Source of the DNA: an uncultured Opitutia bacterium
GTDB taxonomy: Bacteria; Verrucomicrobiota; Verrucomicrobiia; Opitutales; UBA953
Assembly (NCBI GenBank): GCA_937874455.1
Contig: CALNBE010000283.1
Span: 1 to 17,167, forward strand
DNA: 17,167 nucleotides
Reading direction: 5' to 3'
Part shown: piece after piece, positions 1-6,698 of the stretch
How positions within the stretch are numbered: the first letter of the stretch is position 1
Layout of the letters: each line of letters starts with the position of its first letter
Position numbers and translations under genes: made by a program
Notes under the pieces: generated by a model
The model's input: the letters and a program-made list of their open reading frames with translations, nothing else
What the model was told of the DNA's origin: nothing
The model's database searches: none

Positions 1-1493
1 GTCCGGTGCGCGAGACCCCGGAAGTGCGCCGGGTGGAGCTGGCCGAGCCGGTGCTGGCGCTGAAAGCCGGAGGCATTCACGATCTGGATACGTTCCCTTG
101 GTTCGAGCGGCCAGAACCGCGGGCGTTGCGGCGGGCCCTGACGCTGCTGGGAGACTTGGGTGCGTTGGACGCGGAGGAAAAAATCACCGACACCGGCCGG
201 CGCATGGCGGCATTTCCCCTGCACCCGCGCTATGCGCGAATGATGCTGGCGGCGGACGAATACCGCTGCGTCTCGGCGGTGGCGATTATTGCCGCGCTGG
301 TGCAAGGCCGGGACATTTTGCTGCCGCTGGCGAACAAACGGGACGCGGAGGAAAGGGAGGATTTGCTCGGTGACGCCGACTCGGATTTCTTTCACCGCCT
401 GACGCTGTTCGGCATGGCGCGGAAACAGGACTTTGATTTTGGATTCTGCAAACGCTGGGGCATCCATGCGCAGGCGGCGCGGTTTGCGGCGCGGCTGGCG
501 GAGCAATTCCTCCGCATCGCGCGGGCGCAGGGAATCGACGGCACCGTGCGCCCGCTGGACCCGGAGGCGGTGAGAAAATGCCTGCTGATCGGCTTTTCCG
601 ACCAACTTGCGCTGCGCCTCGACCGCGGCACTTTGCGTTGCGCGCTGGTGCACGGACGGAAGGGCGAGCTGCGCCGCCAGAGCGCGGTGCGCGACGCCCG
701 GCTGCTGGTGGCGGCGGAGGTGGATGAGGTGGAGACGCGCGGCGAGGTCACGGTGTTTCTCGGACTGGCCACGGCGGTGGAGGAGGAGTGGTTGCGGGAG
801 TTTTTCCCCGGCGATTTCAGCGAGGAAATTTCCGTCGGCTACGACCCGCACCAAAGGAAATGCGTGTCGCGACGGGAGCGCCGTTTCCGGGATCTGGTGC
901 TGGAGGCCAAGGAACGCGAGGATGTTTCCTCCGACGCGGCCAGCCGCCTGCTGGCGGAGGAAATTCTGGCGGGGCGGCTGAAGCTGGAGCGGTGGAACGA
1001 GAAAGTGGAGGCGTGGATCAACAAGGTGAATTTTGCGGCGCGGCATCTGCCGGAATTGGAAATCGCGCCGCTGGACGACGAGGGAAGAAAAATGTTGGTG
1101 GAGGAAATTTGCCTGGGCGCGACCGCCTGGCACCAAGTGCGGGACAAGGACGTGTGGCCGACCCTGCGCGGCTGGCTGACCCAGGAGCAGGCGGCGGCGC
1201 TGGAGGAGTTGCTGCCGGAGCGGATCGATTTGCCGTACAAACAACGCTCGGCGGCGATCGAGTACACTGCGGACGGCGAGGCGGTGGTCGGGGCGCGATT
1301 GCAGGATTTATACGACACGCCCGGCGCGCACTTCCGCATCTGCCAGGGGCGGATTCCTTTGCTCATCGAAATTCAATCACCTGCGCGCCGAACCTTCCAG
1401 CGCACGCGGGATTTGGACGCGTTCTGGAAAACCTCCTACGAACTGGTGAAAAAGGAACTGCGCGGGCGCTACCCCAAGCACGAATGGCGCTAG
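1..1493 (+). CDS. hrpB: ATP-dependent helicase HrpB, C-terminal part (5' end outside window)
   Basis: This is the C-terminal ~495 residues of a DEAH-family RNA helicase. The frame is open to the window edge, so the RecA-like motor domains lie upstream and the GTG at position 6 is not a real start. The visible part opens with the RxTPEVRRVEL segment that joins the second motor domain to the helicase-associated domain. Next comes the winged-helix/ratchet region (GALDAEEKITDTGRRMAAFPLHPRY). The C-terminal ~130 residues match the HrpB-specific domain: LPERIDLPYKQR, RLQDLYDTPG, IPLLIEIQSPARR and the ending RDLDAFW...VKKELRGRYPKHEW. That ending separates HrpB from HrpA, whose C-terminus is much longer. 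The cellular role of HrpB is poorly defined; the family is assigned to RNA unwinding. The gene converges on the RNase E/G gene and shares a terminator with it. Confidence 0.93.
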   Translation, partial: PVRETPEVRRVELAEPVLALKAGGIHDLDTFPWFERPEPRALRRALTLLGDLGALDAEEKITDTGRRMAAFPLHPRYARMMLAADEYRCVSAVAIIAALVQGRDILLPLANKRDAEEREDLLGDADSDFFHRLTLFGMARKQDFDFGFCKRWGIHAQAARFAARLAEQFLRIARAQGIDGTVRPLDPEAVRKCLLIGFSDQLALRLDRGTLRCALVHGRKGELRRQSAVRDARLLVAAEVDEVETRGEVTVFLGLATAVEEEWLREFFPGDFSEEISVGYDPHQRKCVSRRERRFRDLVLEAKEREDVSSDAASRLLAEEILAGRLKLERWNEKVEAWINKVNFAARHLPELEIAPLDDEGRKMLVEEICLGATAWHQVRDKDVWPTLRGWLTQEQAAALEELLPERIDLPYKQRSAAIEYTADGEAVVGARLQDLYDTPGAHFRICQGRIPLLIEIQSPARRTFQRTRDLDAFWKTSYELVKKELRGRYPKHEWR

Positions 1494-1523
1494 GCCGCGC
1501 AAAGGAAAAGTCGCAAAGGAAAT

Positions 1524-1553
1524 AAAACCCGCGACGGCTGCCGCGGGTTTTTT
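1524..1553. terminator. Bidirectional rho-independent terminator between convergent hrpB and RNase E/G genes
   Basis: A 6-bp all-GC stem, CCCGCG (1528-1533) with CGCGGG (1542-1547), closes an 8-base loop. It is flanked by AAAA on the left and TTTTTT (1548-1553) on the right, so it can act in both directions. A second hairpin, ATTTTCC (1566-1572) / GGAAAAT (1577-1583) with a CGGA loop, lies against the stop codon of the minus-strand gene and may add to termination on that side. Confidence 0.85.
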
Positions 1554-1582
1554 GTCGGGAAGGAAATTTTCCCGGAGGAAAA

Positions 1583-3319
1583 TCAGCGCAATTCCTCGCC
1601 GGTTTCGGCGTTGAGCACCTTGAAGTTTTCGACGTGATAGGCCGGATCGGCACGGAAGGCCAGGCGGACGTTGTAGGCTTTTTCCATTTCCTCCAGATAA
1701 CCGCGGTCCTCGTTGCGAAGGCGGTCGAGATTGATCGGGTGGAGCAGGACGCGGAAGGAAAGCTCGCGTTCGGTGTTTTCTCGTTGCGCGCGGAGGCGGC
1801 GGGTGAGGCTGATCAGGCGGCGCTGGATTTCCACGCTCATGGTGCGGGGATTTTTCACGATGCCGCGGCCGTTGCAGTAAGGACATGCGGTGTAGATGCC
1901 AGTGGTGTTGGACTCGGTCTGCCGTTGGCGGGTCATCTGGAGGATGCCCAGCTGGGAGATCGGGAGCACCTGGCTCTTGGCGCGGTCTTTTTCCATCTCG
2001 ATCCGCAGGGCTTGGTAAACCTGTTTGCGATCCTTGGGGTTTTTCATGTCGATGGTGTCGATGATGATCAACCCTCCGAGATTGCGGAGGCGGATTTGGC
2101 GGGCGGCCTCGCGCACCGCCTCGACGTTGGCCTGAAGGATGTAGTCCTTGCCGTCCTTGGTTCCCTTGTGGCTGCCAGTGTTGACGTCGATGGCGGTGAG
2201 GGCCTCGGTTTCGTCGATGACAATTTCGCCGCCGCTGGGGAGCGGGACGCGGCGCTGGAAGGTTTGCTCGATCTGGCGCTCAATGTTGAAGCGCTCAAAG
2301 ATGGGGATGTTTTCCTTGTAGAGGGCGACTTTGTTTTTGGAGCGCGGGGAGATTTCGGCAACGGCTTGGAGGATGGACTCGTGGTCGTCCTGGGCATCGA
2401 CGAGGATGCGGTCAACGTCTTCGGTGAGGAAGTCGCGCACGGTGCGCTCGACCAAGCCGGGCTCTTGGTAGAGGCTGGTCGGCTTGTTGGAGGTGTTGAT
2501 AACATTGCAGATGCGCTCCCATTTTTTGAGCAGCATGTGCAGGTCGCGGATGAAGTAGCCGAGTTTTTTCCCCTCGCCCGCAGTGCGAATGATCACGCCC
2601 ATGCCTTCGGGGATGGTGATTTTGCGGAGGATTTTTTTCAGGCGTTCGCGTTCCACCGTGTCCTCGATTTTGCGGGAGACGCCGCACTGGCCGCTGAAGG
2701 GCATGAGGACGATGAAGCGGCCGGGGAGGGCGATGTTGGTGGTGGTGCGGGGGCCTTTGGTGCCGATCTGGTCCTTGGTGATTTGGACGACGATCTCTGA
2801 GCCGATGGGGAAGAGTCTGGGAATGTCCTTGGCGGTGTAGTGGGCGCGTTTGTTCTTTTGCTCGGCGCTCTCGTTGTCGCGAATGAACTCGACGGAGGAG
2901 TCATTGGCGGCGGGGAGCATGTCCCAGTAGTGGAGGAAGGCGTTTTTGGGCTGGCCGATGTCAACGAAGGCGGCTTTGAGGCCGTTTTCGAGATTTTGGA
3001 TGCGGCCCTTGAAGATGGCTCCGACCATGCGGCTCTCGCCCTTGCGTTCGATGTCGAATTTTTCGAGGACGCCGTTGGTGAGAAGGGCGACGCGTTTTTC
3101 GAGGGACTCGGAGTTGACGATAAGTTCGCGATAGGTGTCGCGGTTGGGGGAAAAGTATTTTTTCACGCGTTGAAGAATGGGAAGTTTTTTGGCGCGTTGC
3201 TGGGCCTCGGCGCTGAGTTCGGAGGAGTTGATGGGCTGGCCGTGGCGTTCCCGTGGCGGGGAGCGCAGGTCGCCATGCTCATCTTGGGATTGTTGGTCGA
3301 AGGGTTCGATCTCTGGCAT
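1583..3319 (-). CDS. rng: Ribonuclease E/G family endoribonuclease
   Basis: A 578-residue single-strand-specific endoribonuclease of the RNase E/G family, acting in mRNA decay and rRNA maturation. The S1-type RNA-binding region is at about 64-190 (IFKGRIQNLENGLKAAFVDIG). The 5'-monophosphate sensor is kept: GRFIVLMP near 200-207 and GVIIRTAG with R245-T246, equivalent to E. coli R169-T170. The catalytic aspartates are D378 (TAIDVNTG) and D421 (LIIIDTIDM), spaced 43 residues apart as in E. coli D303/D346. The zinc-link is CPYC at 479-482. The protein ends about 96 residues after the zinc-link, so it lacks the long degradosome scaffold of E. coli RNase E and is RNase G-like. It carries a ~60-residue polar N-terminal extension. 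It lies 22 bases after rodA, probably in one operon. No Shine-Dalgarno precedes the ATG. The E versus G symbol is a choice based on length. Confidence 0.95.
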   Translation of the reverse strand: MPEIEPFDQQSQDEHGDLRSPPRERHGQPINSSELSAEAQQRAKKLPILQRVKKYFSPNRDTYRELIVNSESLEKRVALLTNGVLEKFDIERKGESRMVGAIFKGRIQNLENGLKAAFVDIGQPKNAFLHYWDMLPAANDSSVEFIRDNESAEQKNKRAHYTAKDIPRLFPIGSEIVVQITKDQIGTKGPRTTTNIALPGRFIVLMPFSGQCGVSRKIEDTVERERLKKILRKITIPEGMGVIIRTAGEGKKLGYFIRDLHMLLKKWERICNVINTSNKPTSLYQEPGLVERTVRDFLTEDVDRILVDAQDDHESILQAVAEISPRSKNKVALYKENIPIFERFNIERQIEQTFQRRVPLPSGGEIVIDETEALTAIDVNTGSHKGTKDGKDYILQANVEAVREAARQIRLRNLGGLIIIDTIDMKNPKDRKQVYQALRIEMEKDRAKSQVLPISQLGILQMTRQRQTESNTTGIYTACPYCNGRGIVKNPRTMSVEIQRRLISLTRRLRAQRENTERELSFRVLLHPINLDRLRNEDRGYLEEMEKAYNVRLAFRADPAYHVENFKVLNAETGEELR

Positions 3320-3341
3320 GAGTGGAGTGGTCCGTGGTGGT

Positions 3342-4766
3342 TTAAACGGGGGACCTTCCGCTCAGCTGTGCGGGCACCAACAAATCGGCGGGTTCAGTGT
3401 TTTGCTCAACCTGGGGTCGGCTGCTGCGATGAACACTTTGCACTAATCCGAAAAGCAGGAAACAGCTGAGGACGAAGGAGCCCCCGTAGCTTAGGAATGG
3501 AAGAGGAACGCCCGCGACCGGCAGCAAGCCGATGTTCATGCCGATGTTGATTACCACGTGTACGGCGATAATGACGGCGACTCCGACTGCGAGGCAGGAG
3601 CCAAACCGATCCCGGGCCGTAGCGGCTGCCCGCATCGACAAACCGATGAGCAGGGCAAACATGCCGATGACCGAGCATCCTCCGATAAAACCGCTTTCCT
3701 CCGTCAAACTGGCGAAGAGAAAATCGTTATGGGCGGCGTCCTCGGGGAGATAGCCGAGGCGCACCAGCATCCCGTTTTGGAATCCCTGGCCGGACAGGCC
3801 GCCTTGGGCGATGGCCATCATGCCTTGGGTGACCTGATAGCTTTTGCCGTTGCCCTGGGGATCGATCAGGGCGGGGTTGAGGAGCGCCATGATGCGCTCG
3901 CGCTGATAGTTGCGAATGGGCAGAATCCCATCCTGAAAGGTGTTGCGAATCCCGGTGGCCGGGTCGGCGGCACGGGCCGCAGTGGCATTGGTGGCTTGAT
4001 AAGATTCGAGGGCCGAGGCGTAGCGCGACATGTCCACCACCAGCAAAGCAACAAAGGGCAGCACTAATGCACCCAAAAGGGCAAAAAAGCGCAGCGGAAC
4101 ATTGGCGACAAAGAGCAAGGCAAAAGCCATCGGAATATAGATAAGGCTGGAAGCTAAGTCCGGTTGCACAAAAATCAATGCAAATGGTAGGAAGGCCAGC
4201 CAGCCGACGCGGAGGATCAGCGGGTAGAAATTGGGCAGTGTCCCGCCCCAGCGGTTCGGGGTGAATGCCCAGCAAATCCGGGCCATGGCCCGTTCCCAAC
4301 GAAACAGCCGGCCTGCGGTGACACCACGCCCGGCCATGAGCGAGAGCATGAGCAGCGTGGTGAACTTGGCGATTTCCGAGGGTTGCAAGCTGTAGGTCCC
4401 GAGGGAAATCCAGCGATGCGCCCCGCCCTTCATTTCGATCAGGCCGGGCAGGTCTTTTTTTAGCAAGCCGCAGATTGCGACCGGGATGAGCAAGCTGATG
4501 CCGATGGCGTAGAGCCAGGTGGCGAAGCGGCCAAAGTATTTGTAATCGATCAGGGAAACGATCCAGTACACCGTCCAGCCAATCGCGACAAAGAGTATCT
4601 GTTTGCGCGCAAATCCGTTGTCGAAAACGGACCGATCGTCGAGCCCGCCGGAGGAGTAAATGGCGGCGACTCCCCAAGCGGACAGTACAAAAAGCAGCAG
4701 CGGCATCAGCCAGTCAGTACGCAGGATGAAATCATTAAAAGACCCGTCCCAGTTGAGATGGGCCAT
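3342..4766 (-). CDS. rodA: Rod shape-determining SEDS glycosyltransferase RodA/FtsW family
   Basis: An integral membrane SEDS-family peptidoglycan polymerase that joins lipid II into glycan strands during side-wall elongation, normally with a class B PBP. With the start at 4766 it has 474 residues. Family signatures are present: AHRWISLGTYSLQPSE (about 116-131), QPDLASS (201-207), the LPEDAAHNDFLF segment whose Asp (D348) matches the catalytic Asp of RodA, and LPVAGVPLPFLSYGGS (415-430) near the C-terminus. It exceeds the usual ~370-400 residues. The excess is a ~35-residue insert at about 147-185 and a longer loop at about 250-285. I assign RodA over FtsW from the overall signature and the operon with RNase E/G; in E. 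coli rng also sits beside shape genes (mreBCD). An upstream in-frame ATG at 4886 would add 40 residues, but they do not resemble the family and would overlap the divergent promoter area. Confidence 0.9.
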   Translation of the reverse strand: MAHLNWDGSFNDFILRTDWLMPLLLFVLSAWGVAAIYSSGGLDDRSVFDNGFARKQILFVAIGWTVYWIVSLIDYKYFGRFATWLYAIGISLLIPVAICGLLKKDLPGLIEMKGGAHRWISLGTYSLQPSEIAKFTTLLMLSLMAGRGVTAGRLFRWERAMARICWAFTPNRWGGTLPNFYPLILRVGWLAFLPFALIFVQPDLASSLIYIPMAFALLFVANVPLRFFALLGALVLPFVALLVVDMSRYASALESYQATNATAARAADPATGIRNTFQDGILPIRNYQRERIMALLNPALIDPQGNGKSYQVTQGMMAIAQGGLSGQGFQNGMLVRLGYLPEDAAHNDFLFASLTEESGFIGGCSVIGMFALLIGLSMRAAATARDRFGSCLAVGVAVIIAVHVVINIGMNIGLLPVAGVPLPFLSYGGSFVLSCFLLFGLVQSVHRSSRPQVEQNTEPADLLVPAQLSGRSPV

Positions 4767-4782
4767 GATACGCTGGCGAATG

Positions 4783-4848
4783 CTTTTGTCTTCTAACACG
4801 AGAGGGTAAATTTCAGTAGTAAAATCGAGCGTAAGCGGAAGACAAAAG
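4783..4848. repeat. Perfect 11-bp inverted repeat in the divergent rodA/rny spacer
   Basis: The arms are CTTTTGTCTTC (4783-4793) and GAAGACAAAAG (4838-4848), exact reverse complements separated by 44 bases; a T/G wobble extends the stem inward by one. Both arms lie between the rodA start at 4766 and the rny start at 4929. The repeat could be a spaced operator pair or a long-range stem in the rodA leader RNA. The right arm overlaps a possible minus-strand -35 element. I do not recognise the motif. Confidence 0.6.
4818..4845 (-). promoter_or_regulatory. Possible sigma70-type promoter for rodA
   Basis: On the minus strand TTGTCT (4845-4840) is followed after 16 bases by TTTACT (4823-4818), each matching four of six consensus bases. 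The -35 element lies inside the right arm of the 11-bp inverted repeat. It is about 50 bases upstream of the rodA ATG. Promoter consensus in this organism is unknown, so this is only a candidate. Confidence 0.25.
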
Positions 4849-4860
4849 AGGATTTTCGCC

Positions 4861-4889
4861 TTGAAAGCGTCTTGGGCGCACGGCATACC
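4861..4889 (+). promoter_or_regulatory. Possible sigma70-type promoter for rny
   Basis: TTGAAA (4861-4866) is followed after 17 bases by CATACC (4884-4889). The -35 is good and the -10 is weak (only the central ATA matches). It would start transcription about 30 bases before the rny ATG. Confidence 0.2.
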
Positions 4890-4928
4890 CTTGGACTCCC
4901 CTGCTTGCGGGCAAGCCGCTCAAGAGGC

Positions 4929-6506
4929 ATGGAAAATTTGAAAATACTCATTGCAGACGGGGCGTTCCTGGTGGAAGACGGCTTGCCCGAGCATTTTGCT
5001 GCCCATTGGATGGAAGCCCTCATCGCCATCGGCGCGTTTTCTGCGGGCGGGCTACTGGTGTTGATCATCTGCCGTTTTCGCGAACATTACCTGTTGCGCG
5101 CCCGGCGGGAAAAGCAGGAGCAGGCCTTGTCCCTGGCCCGGAAGGAAGGGGAGCTGGCCATCATGGCCATGCGTGCCGAAGTGGAGCAGGATTTGCGTTC
5201 CCGGCAGGAAACGGTTCGCAAAGAAGAGCTGAATGCCGAGGCGCTCCGGATGAGGGCCACAATGTTGCACGACGAGATTGCCACCCGGGCAGAACGGGTG
5301 CGGACGATGGAGGCGGAACAGGAAAAGGAGCGGCAGGCATTGGAGCAGGAAAGGATTTTTTACCGGCAGGAATTGCTGCATGTCGCCGGACTGAGCGCGG
5401 CGGAGGCGCGCAAACAGGCGCTCGATGCGATACGGCAGGAGTGCGAGGGGGAAGTTTCCCGCCTGCGGCATGAAATCGTGGACCGGCGCGAGGAGGAAAT
5501 CAACGAGGAGGCCCGGCGCATTTTGGTGGCCGCGATGCAGCGCATCACCCCGGCCATCACCCACGATGCCAACGCCTCCTTGGTGCCGATTCCCAGTGAG
5601 GACATGAAAGGCCGCCTGATTGGCCGAGAGGGCCGCAACATCAAAGCCTTTGAACAAGTGACGGGCACCACCTTGTTGATCGACGAGACGCCGGACTCGG
5701 TGCTGGTTTCTTCCTTTGACCCGGTGCGACGGGAAATCGCCCGGCTCGCTTTGCTGAATTTGATTCGAGATGGGCGCATACATCCGACTAGTATTGAGGA
5801 CTTTGTGGAGCGGGCGCGGGAGGAGGTGATCAATGGAGCCATCGATCTGGGCCGCGCCGCAGTGGAGCGTTTGAACCTGCCGCCAATGGAGCCGACCATC
5901 GCCGAGTTGCTGGGCCGGCTGCATTTCCGCCTTTCGGTGAACCAAAATACCCTGGAGCACTCCATCGAAGTCGGCCAGCTGGCCGCGATGATTGCCTCCG
6001 AGTTGGGGCTGGATCCCCTGCCAGCGAAACGGGCCGGGCTGCTGCACGACATTGGCAAAGCTATCGACGCCGACCAGGAAGGCAGCCACGCCATGGCCGG
6101 TGCCCGTGTTTTGAAGCAGCACGATGAGGATGCGCGGGTGGTTAACGCCGTGGCGGCGCACCACCGCGAAGTGGAGCCGACCAGCATTTACGCCCCGATC
6201 GTCATGCTCGCCGACACCCTTTCCGCCACCCGTCCCGGGGTGCGCTCCAGCACCATGGAAGGCTATGTGGCCCGGGTGCGCGGGCTGGAGGACATTGCCC
6301 GCAGTTTCCCTGGCGTGGCCGAGGCCTACGCGGTTTCCGCCGGGCGGGAAATCCGGGTGATCGTCTCGCCGCAGGAACTCGACGAGACGGCGACCCGCGA
6401 CACCGCGCGCAAAATCCGCACTCGGATTGAGGAGGAAATGCAATATCCTGGGACGATCCGAGTGACGGTTGTGCGGGAACAGCGCTTTTGCGAGGAAGCC
6501 CGCTAG
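4929..6506 (+). CDS. rny: Ribonuclease Y
   Basis: A 525-residue membrane-anchored endoribonuclease that starts mRNA turnover. One membrane segment is at about 30-49 (LIAIGAFSAGGLLVLIIC). A highly charged coiled coil spans about 55-200. The KH domain has the GREGRNIK loop at 232-239, followed by FDPVRREIARLAL and DGRIHP, as in RNase Y. The HD domain has H344 (TLEHSIEVGQLA), H373-D374 (LLHDIGKAID) and HH at 411-412. Length fits the family (~520). About 29 residues precede the membrane segment, longer than in typical RNase Y, where the segment is at the extreme N-terminus. I chose ATG 4929, which has GAGG almost touching it; an upstream in-frame TTG at 4872 would add 19 non-conserved residues. 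It diverges from the rodA/RNase E/G operon, so two different mRNA-decay endonucleases lie within 5 kb. Confidence 0.95.
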   Translation: MENLKILIADGAFLVEDGLPEHFAAHWMEALIAIGAFSAGGLLVLIICRFREHYLLRARREKQEQALSLARKEGELAIMAMRAEVEQDLRSRQETVRKEELNAEALRMRATMLHDEIATRAERVRTMEAEQEKERQALEQERIFYRQELLHVAGLSAAEARKQALDAIRQECEGEVSRLRHEIVDRREEEINEEARRILVAAMQRITPAITHDANASLVPIPSEDMKGRLIGREGRNIKAFEQVTGTTLLIDETPDSVLVSSFDPVRREIARLALLNLIRDGRIHPTSIEDFVERAREEVINGAIDLGRAAVERLNLPPMEPTIAELLGRLHFRLSVNQNTLEHSIEVGQLAAMIASELGLDPLPAKRAGLLHDIGKAIDADQEGSHAMAGARVLKQHDEDARVVNAVAAHHREVEPTSIYAPIVMLADTLSATRPGVRSSTMEGYVARVRGLEDIARSFPGVAEAYAVSAGREIRVIVSPQELDETATRDTARKIRTRIEEEMQYPGTIRVTVVREQRFCEEAR

Positions 6507-6571
6507 GAAAAAAAGCCTTTTCCTGCCGGGGATTTCTGTTAACAAACCATTCTCCCGATCTCCATCAACAT

Positions 6572-6598
6572 ATCCGGCGACGAGGATTCCTCCCGGAT
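6572..6598 (+). other. Bulged RNA hairpin in the leader of the Arg-rich protein gene
   Basis: ATCCGG (6572-6577) pairs with CCGGAT (6593-6598), and GAGG (6582-6585) pairs with CCTC (6589-6592) around an ATT loop. This gives ten base pairs with a four-base bulge (CGAC) on the 5' side only. No T run follows, so it is not a standard terminator. Function is unknown. Confidence 0.35.
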
Positions 6599-6638
6599 GA
6601 ACACCACCTGTCAGGCCAAACCAGAAGGAGCGCCGACA

Positions 6639-6671
6639 ATGCCGAGTGACGGCAACGGGGATCGTGATTAA
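6639..6671 (+). CDS. Possible ten-codon leader peptide (uORF)
   Basis: ATG at 6639 starts the frame MPSDGNGDRD and ends with TAA at 6669-6671. An AAGGAG (6625-6630) sits eight bases before the ATG, ideal Shine-Dalgarno spacing and the only canonical one I found before any start in this window. It ends 27 bases before the ATG of the Arg-rich protein gene. It could be a leader peptide or a translational coupling device, or a chance match; there is no conservation evidence here. Confidence 0.25.
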   Translation: MPSDGNGDRD

Positions 6672-6698
6672 AGACAGAACAACATAACAGATAAGCCA

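Larger units (their letters stand above)
6507..6698 (+). other. Structured leader/intergenic region before the Arg-rich protein gene
   Basis: This 192-base gap follows the rny stop. A 7-bp inverted repeat AGGAAAA (6505-6511) / TTTTCCT (6518-6524) overlaps the stop but is not followed by a T run, so rny may read through into the next gene. Further on are a bulged hairpin (6572-6598) and a ten-codon reading frame with a good Shine-Dalgarno (6639-6671). The last 30 bases before the ATG are A-rich and lack a Shine-Dalgarno. Confidence 0.4.

Noticed and set aside
1634..2800. A 388-codon plus-strand open frame antisense to the RNase E/G gene
   Set aside because: The minus-strand protein has all the catalytic and zinc-link residues; the antisense product is a repetitive Asp/Gly/Val/Leu composition artefact.
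4767..4886. ATG at 4886 as the rodA start
   Set aside because: The 40 added residues lack similarity to SEDS proteins, and the start would lie within the likely rny promoter area; the ATG at 4766 fits better.
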